In this document: positions 27,232-38,559 of the stretch, piece by piece
Layout of the letters: each line of letters begins with the position of its first letter
How positions within the stretch are numbered: the stretch's first letter is position 1
NCBI RefSeq assembly: GCF_900119085.1
Contig: NZ_FPIQ01000001.1
Location: 1 to 64,000 of the forward strand
Source of the DNA: Nitrosovibrio sp. Nv17
GTDB lineage: Bacteria > Pseudomonadota > Gammaproteobacteria > Burkholderiales > Nitrosomonadaceae
Length of the DNA stretch: 64,000 nt
Direction: 5' to 3'
The notes under the pieces: generated by a model
The model's database searches: none
Seen by the model: the letters and a program-made list of their open reading frames with translations, nothing else
Told to the model about the DNA's origin: nothing
Position numbers and translations under genes: made by a program

Positions 27232-28485
27232 CTAGGCTATCGCCTCTTCCTTGGCGGGGCTGGACTGCTGCAGGGCAGGGTGGCTCGCATAAGCGCGGTG
27301 TGCCGCCGCTTCGGCGGACCCAGGCTCGACCTTCCTGCCCATGTCGGAGAATACCGTTTCCAGCGCATTCAGGCACAGCACGACATTCTCGACCTTGCTG
27401 GAGTAGCCCATCAGGCCGAAGCGCCAGATCTTGCCTGCCAGATCGCCCAAGCCGGCGCCGATCTCCAGGCTGTAGTCGTCGAGCAGCCTGCGCCGCACCT
27501 CCTTCTCGTCGATGCCGGCCGGGACATGCACCGAATTGAGCTGTGGCAGGCGCGCCGCCTCCTCGACCAGGTAGCCCATACCCAGCGTCTCCAGTCCGGC
27601 CTTGAAGGCAATGTGGTTACGCCGGTGGCGCGCCCAGGAATGTTCGAGTCCCTCCTCGTACAGCATCACCAGGGCTTCATGTAGGCCGTACAGGGCGTTG
27701 GTGGGCGCGGTATGGTGGTAGGTGCGGGTGGAGGTGCCCCAGTAGCCGAGCAGCAGGTTCAGATCCATGAACCAGCTCTGCACCTTGCTCTTGCGGTTCC
27801 TGACCCGCTCCGCCACGCGTTCCGAGAAGCTGATCGGCGACAGCCCCGGCGGACAGGACAGGCATTTCTGGCTGCCGGAATAGATCGCGTCGATCTTCCA
27901 TTCGTCCACCTGCACCGGCGAGCCGCCCAGCGAAGTGACGGTGTCCACGATGGTGAGGCAGTCGTGGCGCTGTGCGATCTCGCACAGCAGCCGGGCGTCC
28001 GAGAGGGCGCCGGTCGAGGTTTCCGCGTGCACGAAGGCGACGACCTGGGTGTCGGGATTCTGCTTCAGCGCATCCTCCAGCTTCTGCGGATCGACCGGAG
28101 CCCCCCACTTGTCTTCCACCACGACCGCGGTACCGCCGCAACGCTGCACGTTTTCGATCATGCGTCCACCGAACACGCCATTGCGGCAGACGATCACCTT
28201 GTCGCCGGGATTGACCAGGTTGACGAAGCACATTTCCATGCCGACCGATCCCGGACCGGATACTGGAAAGGTCAGCAGGTTGGAGGTTTGGAAGGTGTAG
28301 CGCAGCAGGCTCTTCAGCTCTTCCATCATCTCCGTGAAGACCGGATCGAGGTGGCCCAGCGTCGGCCGTGCCATGGCCGACAACACGCGCGGGTGCGTGT
28401 CCGAGGGCCCAGGCCCCATCAGGACGCGTTGCGGGGGATAGAAGGTACCGATCTGCGCGGCGGGTCGAAAATTAGGGGTGGTCAT
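27232..28485 (-). CDS. Class V aminotransferase, alanine/serine-glyoxylate type
   Basis: A 417-residue PLP enzyme of the AGXT/serine-glyoxylate aminotransferase family, which moves amino groups to glyoxylate. Characteristic parts are the N-terminal [14 protein letters not shown], a GPGSVGME cofactor loop, the aspartate in [10 protein letters not shown], and the Schiff-base lysine in [15 protein letters not shown]. Substrate pairing cannot be read from sequence. It is convergent with metF and 72 bases upstream of nothing related; rlpA on the same strand lies before it. A role in one-carbon or glycine-serine metabolism is inferred only. Confidence 0.88.
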   Translation of the reverse strand: MTTPNFRPAAQIGTFYPPQRVLMGPGPSDTHPRVLSAMARPTLGHLDPVFTEMMEELKSLLRYTFQTSNLLTFPVSGPGSVGMEMCFVNLVNPGDKVIVCRNGVFGGRMIENVQRCGGTAVVVEDKWGAPVDPQKLEDALKQNPDTQVVAFVHAETSTGALSDARLLCEIAQRHDCLTIVDTVTSLGGSPVQVDEWKIDAIYSGSQKCLSCPPGLSPISFSERVAERVRNRKSKVQSWFMDLNLLLGYWGTSTRTYHHTAPTNALYGLHEALVMLYEEGLEHSWARHRRNHIAFKAGLETLGMGYLVEEAARLPQLNSVHVPAGIDEKEVRRRLLDDYSLEIGAGLGDLAGKIWRFGLMGYSSKVENVVLCLNALETVFSDMGRKVEPGSAEAAAHRAYASHPALQQSSPAKEEAIA

Positions 28486-28557
28486 GGGTTGGTCCTGGTC
28501 TCGTGGGCGGGCGGGCTTGATGAAAACGTCGATTCTATCAAGGGATGCGGCCCTAGG

Positions 28558-29502
28558 CTAGCGTACCAGCAGCATGGGCCGGATGGAAAGCGTTCGTGCG
28601 ATCCCGTCCGCCGCCTGCCGTGCTGCGGCATGATCGGGAAAGGGTCCGGCGTGCACCTTGAACAGGCCATCCCGGGGGACGATGCCCAGTACATGGCTCA
28701 GCGCCGGCAGTTCCGTCCGCATATGGGCGAGGAAGCTGTCCGCATTGTCGTAGGCGGCAAAGGCGCCCAGTTGCAGGTAGATGCCGCCCGTGTCCGGCAA
28801 AGCCGGCATATTCGTGGTTGCGGCATCGGCCGTCCCGGCCCGGTTCTGCACCGGCGGCGCATCCTGTGGAGGTGAAGCAGACGTCGTCGTCGCTGCGGCG
28901 GCGGGAGACTCCGCACCCGGCAGGATGCTTTCCACCTCCACCCAGCCGCTGCCGCCATCCAGCACGCCCAGCTTGAAGGCGGCGGTGTAGGAGAGATCGA
29001 TCAGGCGATCGGAATGGAAAGGGCCGCGGTCATTGACGCGCACGATCACGGACCGTCCGCTGTCAAGGTGGGTGATACGGGCGTAGCTGGGCAGTGGCAG
29101 CGTGGGATGCGCGGCGGTCATGGCGTACATGTCATAGACCTCACCGGACGCGGTCTTCTGACCGTGGTAGCGGCGGCCATACCAGGAGGCGATGCCCCGT
29201 TCCCGATAGGGATCCAGGGTGGTCATCGGCGTATAGGATTTGCCCAGCGCGACGTACGGCCGCATGTTGGCTGCGCGCAGGGGCTCGGCCCGTGGAACGG
29301 CGTCCGGGATCGAGGCCAGGTCGCCCGGCGGATCGTCGCCCGGCCCGTCGTCGAGATAATAGCCGCCCTTCTTTGCAGCGGTGCCGGATTTCACCGGGGC
29401 GGCGGAAGGCGTCCTCCCGCTCCCGTCGCGTTTCAGGAAGCTGCCGCAGCCGGCCAGGAATATCACCATCACGGCCACGCCACATAGTCTGTAGCAACTC
29501 AT
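28558..29502 (-). CDS. rlpA: RlpA, septal-ring lytic transglycosylase lipoprotein
   Basis: Outer-membrane lipoprotein that cleaves denuded peptidoglycan at division sites in related bacteria. The 314-residue precursor has a lipobox LAGC after the signal MSCYRLCGVAVMVIF. The double-psi beta-barrel domain contains GIASWYGRRYHGQKTASGE and VRVNDRGPFHSDRLIDLS with its catalytic-type Asp. A Ser/Ala/Pro-rich linker and a C-terminal SPOR domain (IYLQLGAFAAYDNADSFL) follow. It is the last gene of the mre-mrdA-rodA unit. Confidence 0.92.
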   Translation of the reverse strand: MSCYRLCGVAVMVIFLAGCGSFLKRDGSGRTPSAAPVKSGTAAKKGGYYLDDGPGDDPPGDLASIPDAVPRAEPLRAANMRPYVALGKSYTPMTTLDPYRERGIASWYGRRYHGQKTASGEVYDMYAMTAAHPTLPLPSYARITHLDSGRSVIVRVNDRGPFHSDRLIDLSYTAAFKLGVLDGGSGWVEVESILPGAESPAAAATTTSASPPQDAPPVQNRAGTADAATTNMPALPDTGGIYLQLGAFAAYDNADSFLAHMRTELPALSHVLGIVPRDGLFKVHAGPFPDHAAARQAADGIARTLSIRPMLLVR

Positions 29503-29542
29503 ATGTTTCGTTTCCACGGCGAAGAGCATTTCGGAGGCGTCT

Positions 29543-30658
29543 TCAGGTTTTCACCAATTTGGGGTGCGTCCGGATGCTCATCAAAATACCAAACCCGAGC
29601 AGCATTGTCACCATCGAGGTTCCGCCGTAGCTGATCAGCGGCAACGGTACCCCCACTACCGGCAGGATGCCGATCACCATGCCGATGTTGACGAATATAT
29701 AGGTGGAGAATGTCAGCGTGATGGATCCGGCGATCAGCCGGGTGAACTGGGTGGAGGCGTTGGCGGCGATCATCAGGCCGCGGGCGATGACGATCAGGTA
29801 CAGCAGGAGCAGCAGCGAGTTGCCGATCAGGCCGAATTCCTCCGAAAATACTGCGAAGATGAAATCGGTGCTCCGTTCCGGCAGGAAGTCGAGGTGGGTC
29901 TGCGTGCCCTTTCGCCACCCCTTTCCCAGTATGCCTCCCGAACCGACGGCGATGGTGGACTGGATGGTATGATACCCTGCCCCCAGCGCATCCTGAGTCG
30001 GGTCGAGCAACGTCATGACACGCCGCCGCTGGTAGTCGTGCATCATCGACCACAGAATGGGCAGGCTCACTGCGCCCGCGACCAGCAGCGCGGCCATGAT
30101 GCGCCAGGACAATCCGGTGAGGAACAGGACGTAGAAGCCGCTGGCCGTGATCAGCAACGCTGTTCCCAGGTCCGGCTGGCGCAGGATCAGCACCACCGGA
30201 ATCAGCAGCAGTGCCGTCGCGATCGCGTAGTCGCGCAGCCGCAGGGTGGTTTCATGTTTGTCGAAGTACCATGCCATCATCAGCGGCACCGCCACCTTCA
30301 TCAGCTCGGAAGGCTGGATGCGGGTCACGCCGATGTTCAGCCAGCGGCGGGCGCCGTTGTTGATCTCGCCGAACAGCGCCACACCGAGCAGCAGGATCAA
30401 CCCGATCACGTACAGGGGAAGCGCGATGCGCATGATATGCTGCAGGGGGATGTACGCCACCAGCCACATGATGCCGAGCGCGACCAGCATGTTGACCGCC
30501 TGATTGGTGACACGGCCCAGGTTGGCATCGGTGGCGCTGTAGAGCGTGGCGAGCCCTGTCAGCATCAGCAGCAGGATGCCGCTCAGCAGAAAGCCGTCCA
30601 CATGGCGCGTGAGATAGTGCCACCAGCGCAACCGCTCAATCGTAGGCGCCGTTCTCAT
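29543..30658 (-). CDS. rodA: Rod-shape peptidoglycan glycosyltransferase RodA
   Basis: SEDS-family glycosyltransferase polymerising lipid II for cell elongation with PBP2. The 371-residue protein has about ten hydrophobic segments. The SEDS motifs NNGARRWLNIG and IQPSELMKV, the segment RQPDLGTALL and the C-terminal PLPLISYGGTSM are all present. Its start overlaps the mrdA stop by 23 bases, implying coupled translation with its partner. rlpA follows after 40 bases. Confidence 0.96.
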   Translation of the reverse strand: MRTAPTIERLRWWHYLTRHVDGFLLSGILLLMLTGLATLYSATDANLGRVTNQAVNMLVALGIMWLVAYIPLQHIMRIALPLYVIGLILLLGVALFGEINNGARRWLNIGVTRIQPSELMKVAVPLMMAWYFDKHETTLRLRDYAIATALLLIPVVLILRQPDLGTALLITASGFYVLFLTGLSWRIMAALLVAGAVSLPILWSMMHDYQRRRVMTLLDPTQDALGAGYHTIQSTIAVGSGGILGKGWRKGTQTHLDFLPERSTDFIFAVFSEEFGLIGNSLLLLLYLIVIARGLMIAANASTQFTRLIAGSITLTFSTYIFVNIGMVIGILPVVGVPLPLISYGGTSMVTMLLGFGILMSIRTHPKLVKT

Positions 30659-32543
30659 CTTCCGGAATCGAGTTGGCCACCTGCTCGGCAGGCAACCTGC
30701 CGAGCAGGTGGTAATCCATCACCAGCCTTGCGACCGGCGCGGCGGCCGCGCCGCCATGCCCGCTGTTTTCCACCAGCACCGCCAGGGCGATGCGTGGCGC
30801 CTGGGCAGGGGCGTAGGCGACGAACAGCGCATGGTCCCGGTGGCGCTCCTGAATCTTGTTCTCCACGTACTTTTCTCCCTGCTTCATGCCGATCACCTGG
30901 GATGTCCCCGTTTTTCCGGCAAAGGTGTAAGCGGCGCCGGCGCCGGCCAGTGCTGCGGTGCCGCCGGGCTGGGTGACTGCGACCAACGCGTTGCGGATGT
31001 GCTCCAGATTGACGGGATCGAGATCCAGCGTGTAGAGGGGCTGCGCGGTGATCTCCTGGATGTCGTCGTCCTTGCTGTTGCGGATGCGCTTGACCAAATG
31101 GGGCCGGAAAGCGGTACCTCCGCTGGCGAGAATCGCGGTTGCGAACGCCAGCTGCAGCGGTGTGGCGAGGTTGTAGCCCTGGCCGATGCCCACCGAGATG
31201 GTATCCCCCGCATACCATTTCTGCTTGTAGCGCTTCATCTTCCATTCCTGAGAGGGAAGAAGTCCGCCGGCTTCGCCTTCGATGTCGATGCCGGTTTTCT
31301 TCCCGAGACCGAACTGGCTGACGAAATTGAAGATGCTGTCGATGCCGAGATCGTGGGCGAGGCCATAGTAGTAGGTATCGCACGATACCACCAGGGACTT
31401 GTGCAGATCCACGTAGCCATGGCCGCCCGCCTTCCAGTCGCGGAAGCGGTGGCTGCTGCCGGGAAGGCTGAAGTACCCGGTGTCGCTGATTTCCTGTCGT
31501 GGCGTGCGCTTCTTCAGTTCCAGACCCGCCAGCGCCATGAATGGCTTGAAGGTGGAGCCGGGAGGGTAGAGGCCGCGCAGGGCGCGGTTGTTCAGAGGCC
31601 GGTCGATGGAGTTGTTCAGCAGGTCCCAGTTCTCGGAGTCGATGCCGTCCACGAACAGGTTGGGATCGAATCCGGGCTTGCTGACGAACGCCAGGACGTC
31701 GCCGGTGGCCGGATCGATCGCCACCAGTGCGCCGCGCCGGTCCCCGAAGGCTTTCTCCGCGACTTCCTGCAGCCTGATGTCGAGCGACAGGGTCAGGTCG
31801 TTGCCCGATACCGGGGGAGTACGGGAGATCACCCGTATGATCCGCCCGGCCGCATCGGTTTCCATCTCCTCGAAGCCCGTGATGCCATGCAGTTCCTGTT
31901 CATAGCTCTGTTCGATGCCGATCTTGCCCATGTACAGGGAGCCACGGTAGTTGGCCAGATTCTTGCCCGCCTCCAGTTGCTCCAGATCCCGATCGTTGAT
32001 GCGGCCGATATAGCCCACCACGTGCGATGCGATCTCTCCCTTCGGATATTGCCGGAACAGGCGCGCCTTGATCTCAACACCCGGAAAGCGGTAGCGGTTG
32101 GCGGCAAAGCGCGCCACTTCCACGTCCGACAGGCGCGTCCGGATAGGCAGGCTTTCGAACCGCTTGCTCTCGTCCATCAATTTCCTGAAACGCTTGCGAT
32201 CCCTGGCGCCTATTTCGACGATGGTGGACAATTCATCGATGAGCGCCTCCAGATTCGCTGTCCTGTTGGGCACGATTTCCAGCGTATAGGCCGAGTAGTT
32301 GTGCGCCAGTACTTCGCCGTTGCGATCGAAGATCAGTCCCCGGTTCGGGACGATGGGCGCGATGGAGATACGGTTGGCTTCCGCCAGCGTATGGTAGTGG
32401 TCTCGCTGCGACACTTGCAGGTAGAAAAAGCGCGAAAACAGGAGAAGAAACAGCAGCAATACGAAGCCTGCGCCTATTCCCAGCCGCATGTGGAAGAAGC
32501 GAAGTTCGCGTGGATGGTTGCGAAGCTCTACCCTGCGTTTCAT
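30636..32543 (-). CDS. mrdA: Penicillin-binding protein 2
   Basis: Transpeptidase of the elongasome that crosslinks peptidoglycan made by RodA. The 635-residue class B PBP has a single N-terminal membrane anchor (AGFVLLLFLLLFSRFFYLQV), the dimerisation domain and a transpeptidase domain. That domain carries the active-site SxxK in PPGSTFKPF, the SCD motif and KTGTS. ATG 32543 overlaps the mreD stop (ATGA). The open frame continues far upstream, but that part is only a shadow of mreD. Confidence 0.96.
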   Translation of the reverse strand: MKRRVELRNHPRELRFFHMRLGIGAGFVLLLFLLLFSRFFYLQVSQRDHYHTLAEANRISIAPIVPNRGLIFDRNGEVLAHNYSAYTLEIVPNRTANLEALIDELSTIVEIGARDRKRFRKLMDESKRFESLPIRTRLSDVEVARFAANRYRFPGVEIKARLFRQYPKGEIASHVVGYIGRINDRDLEQLEAGKNLANYRGSLYMGKIGIEQSYEQELHGITGFEEMETDAAGRIIRVISRTPPVSGNDLTLSLDIRLQEVAEKAFGDRRGALVAIDPATGDVLAFVSKPGFDPNLFVDGIDSENWDLLNNSIDRPLNNRALRGLYPPGSTFKPFMALAGLELKKRTPRQEISDTGYFSLPGSSHRFRDWKAGGHGYVDLHKSLVVSCDTYYYGLAHDLGIDSIFNFVSQFGLGKKTGIDIEGEAGGLLPSQEWKMKRYKQKWYAGDTISVGIGQGYNLATPLQLAFATAILASGGTAFRPHLVKRIRNSKDDDIQEITAQPLYTLDLDPVNLEHIRNALVAVTQPGGTAALAGAGAAYTFAGKTGTSQVIGMKQGEKYVENKIQERHRDHALFVAYAPAQAPRIALAVLVENSGHGGAAAAPVARLVMDYHLLGRLPAEQVANSIPEDENGAYD

Positions 32544-33064
32544 AGCGTATTCGATTCGGTCCTTCTGGGCTTCTGGGGAGCCCTCAGCACCGAGGCGAGC
32601 AGCGGCCACAGCAGGGTACCGGTCACGCTGCCGAGGAAGAAATCCCACGGTGGGAAATCCATGCCGTTCAGCAGCCAGGTCAGCAGCATGACGGACTGCC
32701 CGGCGAGCAGTATCAGCCCCATCTGGGGCGCCTGCTGCAGCAAGCCGAAGTTGTGCAGGCGCCGATGGAACAGCAGGGCGATGAATGCCATGATGCTGTA
32801 GGCCAGGGCATGCTGCCCGAAGATGGCTGCATTGCCCACGTCCATCAGCAGCCCCATGCTGAAGGCGCTGGTCATGCCCACCCGCTGGGGCTGATTGATG
32901 CACCAGTAGAGGAGCGTCATGGCGGCGAAATCCGGCCAGAGCGCATGCAGGACGTCGGTCAGGGGTGCCAGGCTCAGAAGTATCGACGCGACCAGGCTCA
33001 GAAGGATGAAGGAGCCTCTGACGGGTCGAAGGATCTCTTCTCGAGGATGATCAGCGAACGCCAA
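32540..33064 (-). CDS. mreD: Rod-shape-determining protein MreD
   Basis: Inner-membrane component of the elongation complex. The 174-residue protein has about five hydrophobic helices (for example FILLSLVASILLSLAPL and MAFIALLF) and the MreD-like GLLMDV segment. The start is TTG at 33064, preceded by AGGAAG and overlapping the end of mreC by 14 bases. MreD sequences vary greatly, so the call leans on position between mreC and mrdA. Confidence 0.9.
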   Translation of the reverse strand: MAFADHPREEILRPVRGSFILLSLVASILLSLAPLTDVLHALWPDFAAMTLLYWCINQPQRVGMTSAFSMGLLMDVGNAAIFGQHALAYSIMAFIALLFHRRLHNFGLLQQAPQMGLILLAGQSVMLLTWLLNGMDFPPWDFFLGSVTGTLLWPLLASVLRAPQKPRRTESNTL

Positions 33065-33959
33065 CTTCTTTTCGCTTCCTGCCTTCGGGCTGGGAGTCGG
33101 AAGGGAATGCTTCCGCAGGATTCTCCATGGCGGGCGTCAGCATGGACAGGATCAGCAGTTGTCGGTGGTGGCCGACATTCGCTGCGGGGGCGCAGGTGAC
33201 GCGGGCAAAGACATACGATGGGTTGCGCTCGATCTTGGAGACCGTCGCCACGGGGAGGCCGGGCGGATAGACGCCGTCTATTCCGGAAGTAACCAGCATG
33301 TCGCCTTCCTCGATATCCGTATTGACCGCGACGTAGCGCAATTCCAGCGTGCCGTCCTTGCCGGTGCCTGACACCACCGAACGCAGGCCGTTGCGCACGA
33401 TCTGCACCGGTACCGAGTGATCCTTGTCGGTAATGAGCGTAACCTCGGACAACCAGGGAGCATCGCGGGTGACCTGCCCCACCACGCCCACGTCGTCCAC
33501 CACGACCTGGCCAGGCTTGATTCCATGCCGGCTGCCCTTGTCGAGGATCACCTTGCGATTGAACGGGTCGTGCGGCACGTGCAGGATCTCGGCCATGACT
33601 GCATCATTTTCAACCCGCTGGGTGGCATCCAGCAGCTTGCGCAGTTGCGCATTCTCGGTCTTGAGCGCATCCAGTTGCTGCAGCTGCCGCCGATCCGCAA
33701 GGCGTTGACGCCGCAGGTGGGCATTTTCTTCCGCCGCATGCCGGCTGGCGAAAAAATCATCCACCTTGTCATGGACCACCACCGGAACGTTCGCCAGCCG
33801 TTGCAATGGATAGGTGATGACGCTGAGGGCCTGGCGAATCTCGCGCAGGTACTTGAACCGGGTATCGATTACCATCAGCAGCAGGGAGAGCAGCACGAAG
33901 AACCCCAGGCGGGCCGGCAGGCTGGGACCCTGCCTGAAAAACTGGGGTGTTGTCTCCAT
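33051..33959 (-). CDS. mreC: Rod-shape-determining protein MreC
   Basis: Periplasmic scaffold that activates PBP2 and links it to MreB. The 302-residue bitopic protein has one N-terminal membrane helix (LGFFVLLSLLLMVID), a coiled coil (AAEENAHLRRQRLADRR) and the MreC beta domain (VILDKGSRHGIKPGQVVVDDVGVVGQV). It starts at ATG 33959, 45 bases after mreB, in the conserved mreBCD order. Confidence 0.95.
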   Translation of the reverse strand: METTPQFFRQGPSLPARLGFFVLLSLLLMVIDTRFKYLREIRQALSVITYPLQRLANVPVVVHDKVDDFFASRHAAEENAHLRRQRLADRRQLQQLDALKTENAQLRKLLDATQRVENDAVMAEILHVPHDPFNRKVILDKGSRHGIKPGQVVVDDVGVVGQVTRDAPWLSEVTLITDKDHSVPVQIVRNGLRSVVSGTGKDGTLELRYVAVNTDIEEGDMLVTSGIDGVYPPGLPVATVSKIERNPSYVFARVTCAPAANVGHHRQLLILSMLTPAMENPAEAFPSDSQPEGRKRKEVGVR

Positions 33960-34004
33960 TGCGTACCGGTTCAGAAAAACCCCGATTCAGGCCCTATGCA
34001 GGCA

Positions 34005-35147
<1,143 letters not shown>

Positions 35148-35175
35148 CTATTTGAATATAAGGGTTTCGGGGCAA

Positions 35176-35463
35176 ATGCCGCTGTCTTTGGACGACGTGA
35201 AACGTGTTGCGGACCTGGCGCGCATCGAGGTCGGAGAGGAGCAGGCACACGCTGTACTTGCGCAGCTGGCAGGCGTTTTCGACCTGATTCAGGAGATGCA
35301 GGCAGTGGAGGCAGCGGCGGTGGAACCTTTGTCCCACGCACAGGACGTGATGCTGCGCCTGCGTCCGGATGCGGTGACCGAAGCCGACCAGCGCCAGCTG
35401 TTTCAGTCGGTGGCGCCCAGCGTCGAAGCGGGACTCTATCTGGTACCCAGGGTCATCGAATAG
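35176..35463 (+). CDS. gatC: Glutamyl-tRNA(Gln) amidotransferase subunit C
   Basis: Small subunit that stabilises GatA in the GatCAB complex. The 95-residue protein has the family opening [22 protein letters not shown] and the central [14 protein letters not shown] segment, with LRPDAVTE later. ATG 35176 gives normal length; an ATG at 35152 would add eight unrelated residues. It is the first gene of gatC-gatA-gatB. TATGAT at 35132-35137 may be its -10. Confidence 0.94.
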   Translation: MPLSLDDVKRVADLARIEVGEEQAHAVLAQLAGVFDLIQEMQAVEAAAVEPLSHAQDVMLRLRPDAVTEADQRQLFQSVAPSVEAGLYLVPRVIE

Positions 35464-35563
35464 GTTTGAAGGTTTTCGCGCACGTCCGCTCCCATCCGGA
35501 TCCCTTCCAATCATCGACATCGCATCCACCGCCTTTGATGATCTGTCCGGTTTTGACGACGTC

Positions 35564-37045
35564 ATGCTGAATTCCAGTGTCGCGCGCCTGTCCGCCCTGC
35601 TCGCGGCAAGGAAGATTTCCAGCGTCGAATTGACCTCCGCATTTCTGGAACGCATCAGGTCGCTCAACCCGGTGCTGAACGCGTTCATCAGCGTCGACGA
35701 GGAAGCGAGCCTTGGCCAGGCGCGCGCCGCTGATGCAGTGATTGCGTCCGGAGAGGCGCAACCGCTGACCGGCATCCCGATCGCCCAGAAGGACATATTC
35801 TGCACGCGCGGACGGCTTACCACCTGCGGATCGAGGATGCTCTCCAATTTCGTCTCCCCCTACGATGCGCACGTGATCGAGCGCTTCGATGCGGCGGGAG
35901 CGGTCAACATCGGCAAGACCAACATGGACGAGTTCGCCATGGGGTCCAGCAACGAAACCTCCTACTTTGGACCGGTAAAAAATCCCTGGGACGTTGCGGC
36001 CGTGCCCGGTGGCAGTTCGGGCGGCTCCGCCTGTTCGGTGGCCGCGCGCATGGCCCCGGCGGCGACCGGTACCGATACGGGCGGCTCGATCCGCCAGCCG
36101 GCGGCGCTGTGCGGTATCTCGGGCCTCAAGCCCACCTATGGAATGGTGTCGCGCTACGGCATGATCGCATTCGCATCCAGTCTCGACCAGGGCGGGCCGA
36201 TGGCGAAGACCGCCGAGGATCTGGCCCTGATGCTGAACGTCATGGCGGGATTCGATGCGCGCGACTCCACCAGCCTGCAGCGTGAACCGGAGGACTACGC
36301 GCGCGACCTGGAGAAGCCGCTGGCGGGGTTGCGCATCGGTCTGCCCAAGGAATACTTCGTCAAGGAAGTGGATCGCGACGTCGCGCGTGCCGTCGAGGCT
36401 GCCCTCGGGGAATACCGCAGGCTCGGCGCCACGGCCGTGGAGGTATCGCTGCCCGCCACCCGGCTTTCAGTGCCGGTCTACTACGTGCTGGCCCCGGCGG
36501 AGGCGTCGAGCAATCTTTCCCGTTTCGACGGGGTGCGCTACGGCTACCGTGCGCCGGCGTACGCCGACCTCGACGACATGTACCGCAAGACGCGCGCGCA
36601 GGGGTTCGGGGCCGAGGTGCAGCGCCGCATCCTGATCGGTACCTACGTGCTCTCGCAAGGCTACTACGACGCCTACTACCTCCAGGCGCAGAGACTGCGT
36701 CGGTTGATCGCGCAGGACTTCGTCGAGGCCTTCCGGCAGTGCGACCTCATCATGGGGCCAACCTCACCCACGGTCGCGTTCGACCTGGGGGAGCGCAGCA
36801 GCGATCCGGTGCAGATGTACCTGTCCGATGCCTACACCATCGCCGCGAACCTCGCGGGGTTGCCGGCCATGTCCATCCCCGTGGGCTTCGGCCAAGGGAG
36901 CAGGCCGGTCGGCCTGCACATCATCGGCAACTACTTCGCGGAGGCGCGCATGCTGAACGCGGCCCATCGCTATCAGCAGGCGACCGACTGGCATCTGCGG
37001 GTGCCGCAGGCCTGTCCCGATGGTGCGCCCGGAACGCGGGAGTGA
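35564..37045 (+). CDS. gatA: Glutamyl-tRNA(Gln) amidotransferase subunit A
   Basis: Amidase subunit releasing ammonia from glutamine for transamidation of misacylated Glu-tRNA(Gln) or Asp-tRNA(Asn). The 493-residue protein carries the amidase-signature triad: Lys76 in AQKDIF, the cis-Ser151 in GGSSGG and the nucleophile Ser175 in TGGSIRQPA. The C-terminus keeps MSIPVGF and GLHIIGNYF, typical of GatA. It begins 100 bases after gatC and ends 5 bases before gatB. Confidence 0.97.
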   Translation: MLNSSVARLSALLAARKISSVELTSAFLERIRSLNPVLNAFISVDEEASLGQARAADAVIASGEAQPLTGIPIAQKDIFCTRGRLTTCGSRMLSNFVSPYDAHVIERFDAAGAVNIGKTNMDEFAMGSSNETSYFGPVKNPWDVAAVPGGSSGGSACSVAARMAPAATGTDTGGSIRQPAALCGISGLKPTYGMVSRYGMIAFASSLDQGGPMAKTAEDLALMLNVMAGFDARDSTSLQREPEDYARDLEKPLAGLRIGLPKEYFVKEVDRDVARAVEAALGEYRRLGATAVEVSLPATRLSVPVYYVLAPAEASSNLSRFDGVRYGYRAPAYADLDDMYRKTRAQGFGAEVQRRILIGTYVLSQGYYDAYYLQAQRLRRLIAQDFVEAFRQCDLIMGPTSPTVAFDLGERSSDPVQMYLSDAYTIAANLAGLPAMSIPVGFGQGSRPVGLHIIGNYFAEARMLNAAHRYQQATDWHLRVPQACPDGAPGTRE

Positions 37046-37050
37046 GCGGA

Positions 37051-38541
37051 ATGCGCGCAGTGCAATGGGAGATCGTGGTCGGCCTCGAAGTGCATGTCCA
37101 GCTCTCGACCTGTTCCAAGATATTCTCGGGCGCCTCCACCGCATTCGGTGCCGCACCCAACACCGCTGCCTGCGCGGTCGATCTCGCTTTGCCCGGCGTG
37201 CTGCCGGTGTTGAACCGCGGCGCGGTGGAGCGGGCGATCCGGCTGGGTCTTGCGGTAGGCGGCCGGATACGCTCGCCTTCGGTCTTCGCGCGCAAGAATT
37301 ACTTCTATCCCGATCTGCCCAAGGGTTACCAGATCAGCCAGTACGAGCTTCCGATAGTGGAAGGCGGCAGCGTGGCCATACGCTCGGGCGAGGTCGACAG
37401 GGTCATCCGCCTCGTGCGGGCGCACCTTGAGGAGGATGCGGGCAAGTCGCTGCACGAGGATTTCCATGGCATGACCGGCATCGACCTGAACCGGGCGGGT
37501 ACGCCCCTGCTGGAGGTCGTCTCCGAACCGGACATGCGCAGCAGCGCCGAAGCGGTCAGCTACGCCCGAACCCTGCATGCGCTGGTGCGCTGGATCGGCA
37601 TCTGCGACGGCAACATGCAGGAAGGCTCGTTCCGCTGCGATGCGAACGTGTCCGTCCGGCCCGCGGGATCCGACAGGCTCGGCACCCGCTGCGAGATCAA
37701 GAACCTCAACTCGTTCCGCTTCCTCGAAAAGGCCATCGACTACGAGGCCGGGCGGCAGATGGAAGTACTCGAGGATGGTGGGAAGATTCTGCAGCAGACC
37801 CGGCTCTACGATCCGGACCGGAACGAGACCCGCGCCATGCGCAGCAAGGAGGATGCCCAGGACTACCGCTACTTTCCCGATCCGGATCTGCTGCCGCTGG
37901 AGATCGGAGAGGACTGGATCGCGCAGGTGCGGCGCGATCTTCCCGAGCTTCCGCAGCAGATGCGCCAGCGCCTGGAACGCGACCATGGCCTGTCCGCCTA
38001 CGATGCCGCGGCCCTGACCGCCGACAGGGAGATGGCGCAGTACTACGAGGCCGTGGTCGCGAGGCTGCCCGACGACCCCAAGCTGTGCGCCAACTGGGTG
38101 ATGGGAGAGGTCTCCGCCCACCTCAACGGCGTGGGGAAATCCTTCGACGGCTGCCCGCTGTCGCCAGCCCAGCTCGCGCGGCTGCTGGGTCGCATCCGGG
38201 ACGACACCCTCTCCGGCCGGATGGCCAAGGACGTATTCGGGCGAATGTGGGCCCAGGCCGGCGACGATCCCGTGGCGTGGAAGGACCGGAAAGAGCAGGC
38301 GGGAGAGGATCTCGCCGACCGGATCATCGAATCGCAGGGCCTGAGGCAGGTTTCGGACGAAGGCGAGCTGGAGGGGTGGATCGATGCGGTGATCGCAGCC
38401 AATGCCAGGTCCGTCGAAGAATTCAGGGCGGGCAAGGAAAAGGCATTCAACGCCCTGGTGGGGCAGGTGATGAAGGTGGCCCGGGGCAAGGCCAACCCGG
38501 CGCGGGTGAACGAGCTCCTGAAGAAGAAGCTGACCGGGTAA
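37051..38541 (+). CDS. gatB: Aspartyl/glutamyl-tRNA amidotransferase subunit B
   Basis: Subunit that binds misacylated tRNA and phosphorylates the acyl group before amidation. The 496-residue protein has the N-terminal [34 protein letters not shown], the GGGS-like phosphate site region and the C-terminal YqeY-like tail ending in [20 protein letters not shown] 37051 gives normal length. Presence of gatCAB implies that at least one of Gln- or Asn-tRNA is made by the indirect route. Confidence 0.97.
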   Translation: MRAVQWEIVVGLEVHVQLSTCSKIFSGASTAFGAAPNTAACAVDLALPGVLPVLNRGAVERAIRLGLAVGGRIRSPSVFARKNYFYPDLPKGYQISQYELPIVEGGSVAIRSGEVDRVIRLVRAHLEEDAGKSLHEDFHGMTGIDLNRAGTPLLEVVSEPDMRSSAEAVSYARTLHALVRWIGICDGNMQEGSFRCDANVSVRPAGSDRLGTRCEIKNLNSFRFLEKAIDYEAGRQMEVLEDGGKILQQTRLYDPDRNETRAMRSKEDAQDYRYFPDPDLLPLEIGEDWIAQVRRDLPELPQQMRQRLERDHGLSAYDAAALTADREMAQYYEAVVARLPDDPKLCANWVMGEVSAHLNGVGKSFDGCPLSPAQLARLLGRIRDDTLSGRMAKDVFGRMWAQAGDDPVAWKDRKEQAGEDLADRIIESQGLRQVSDEGELEGWIDAVIAANARSVEEFRAGKEKAFNALVGQVMKVARGKANPARVNELLKKKLTG

Positions 38542-38559
38542 CCGCCCGCCACAGGCCCG

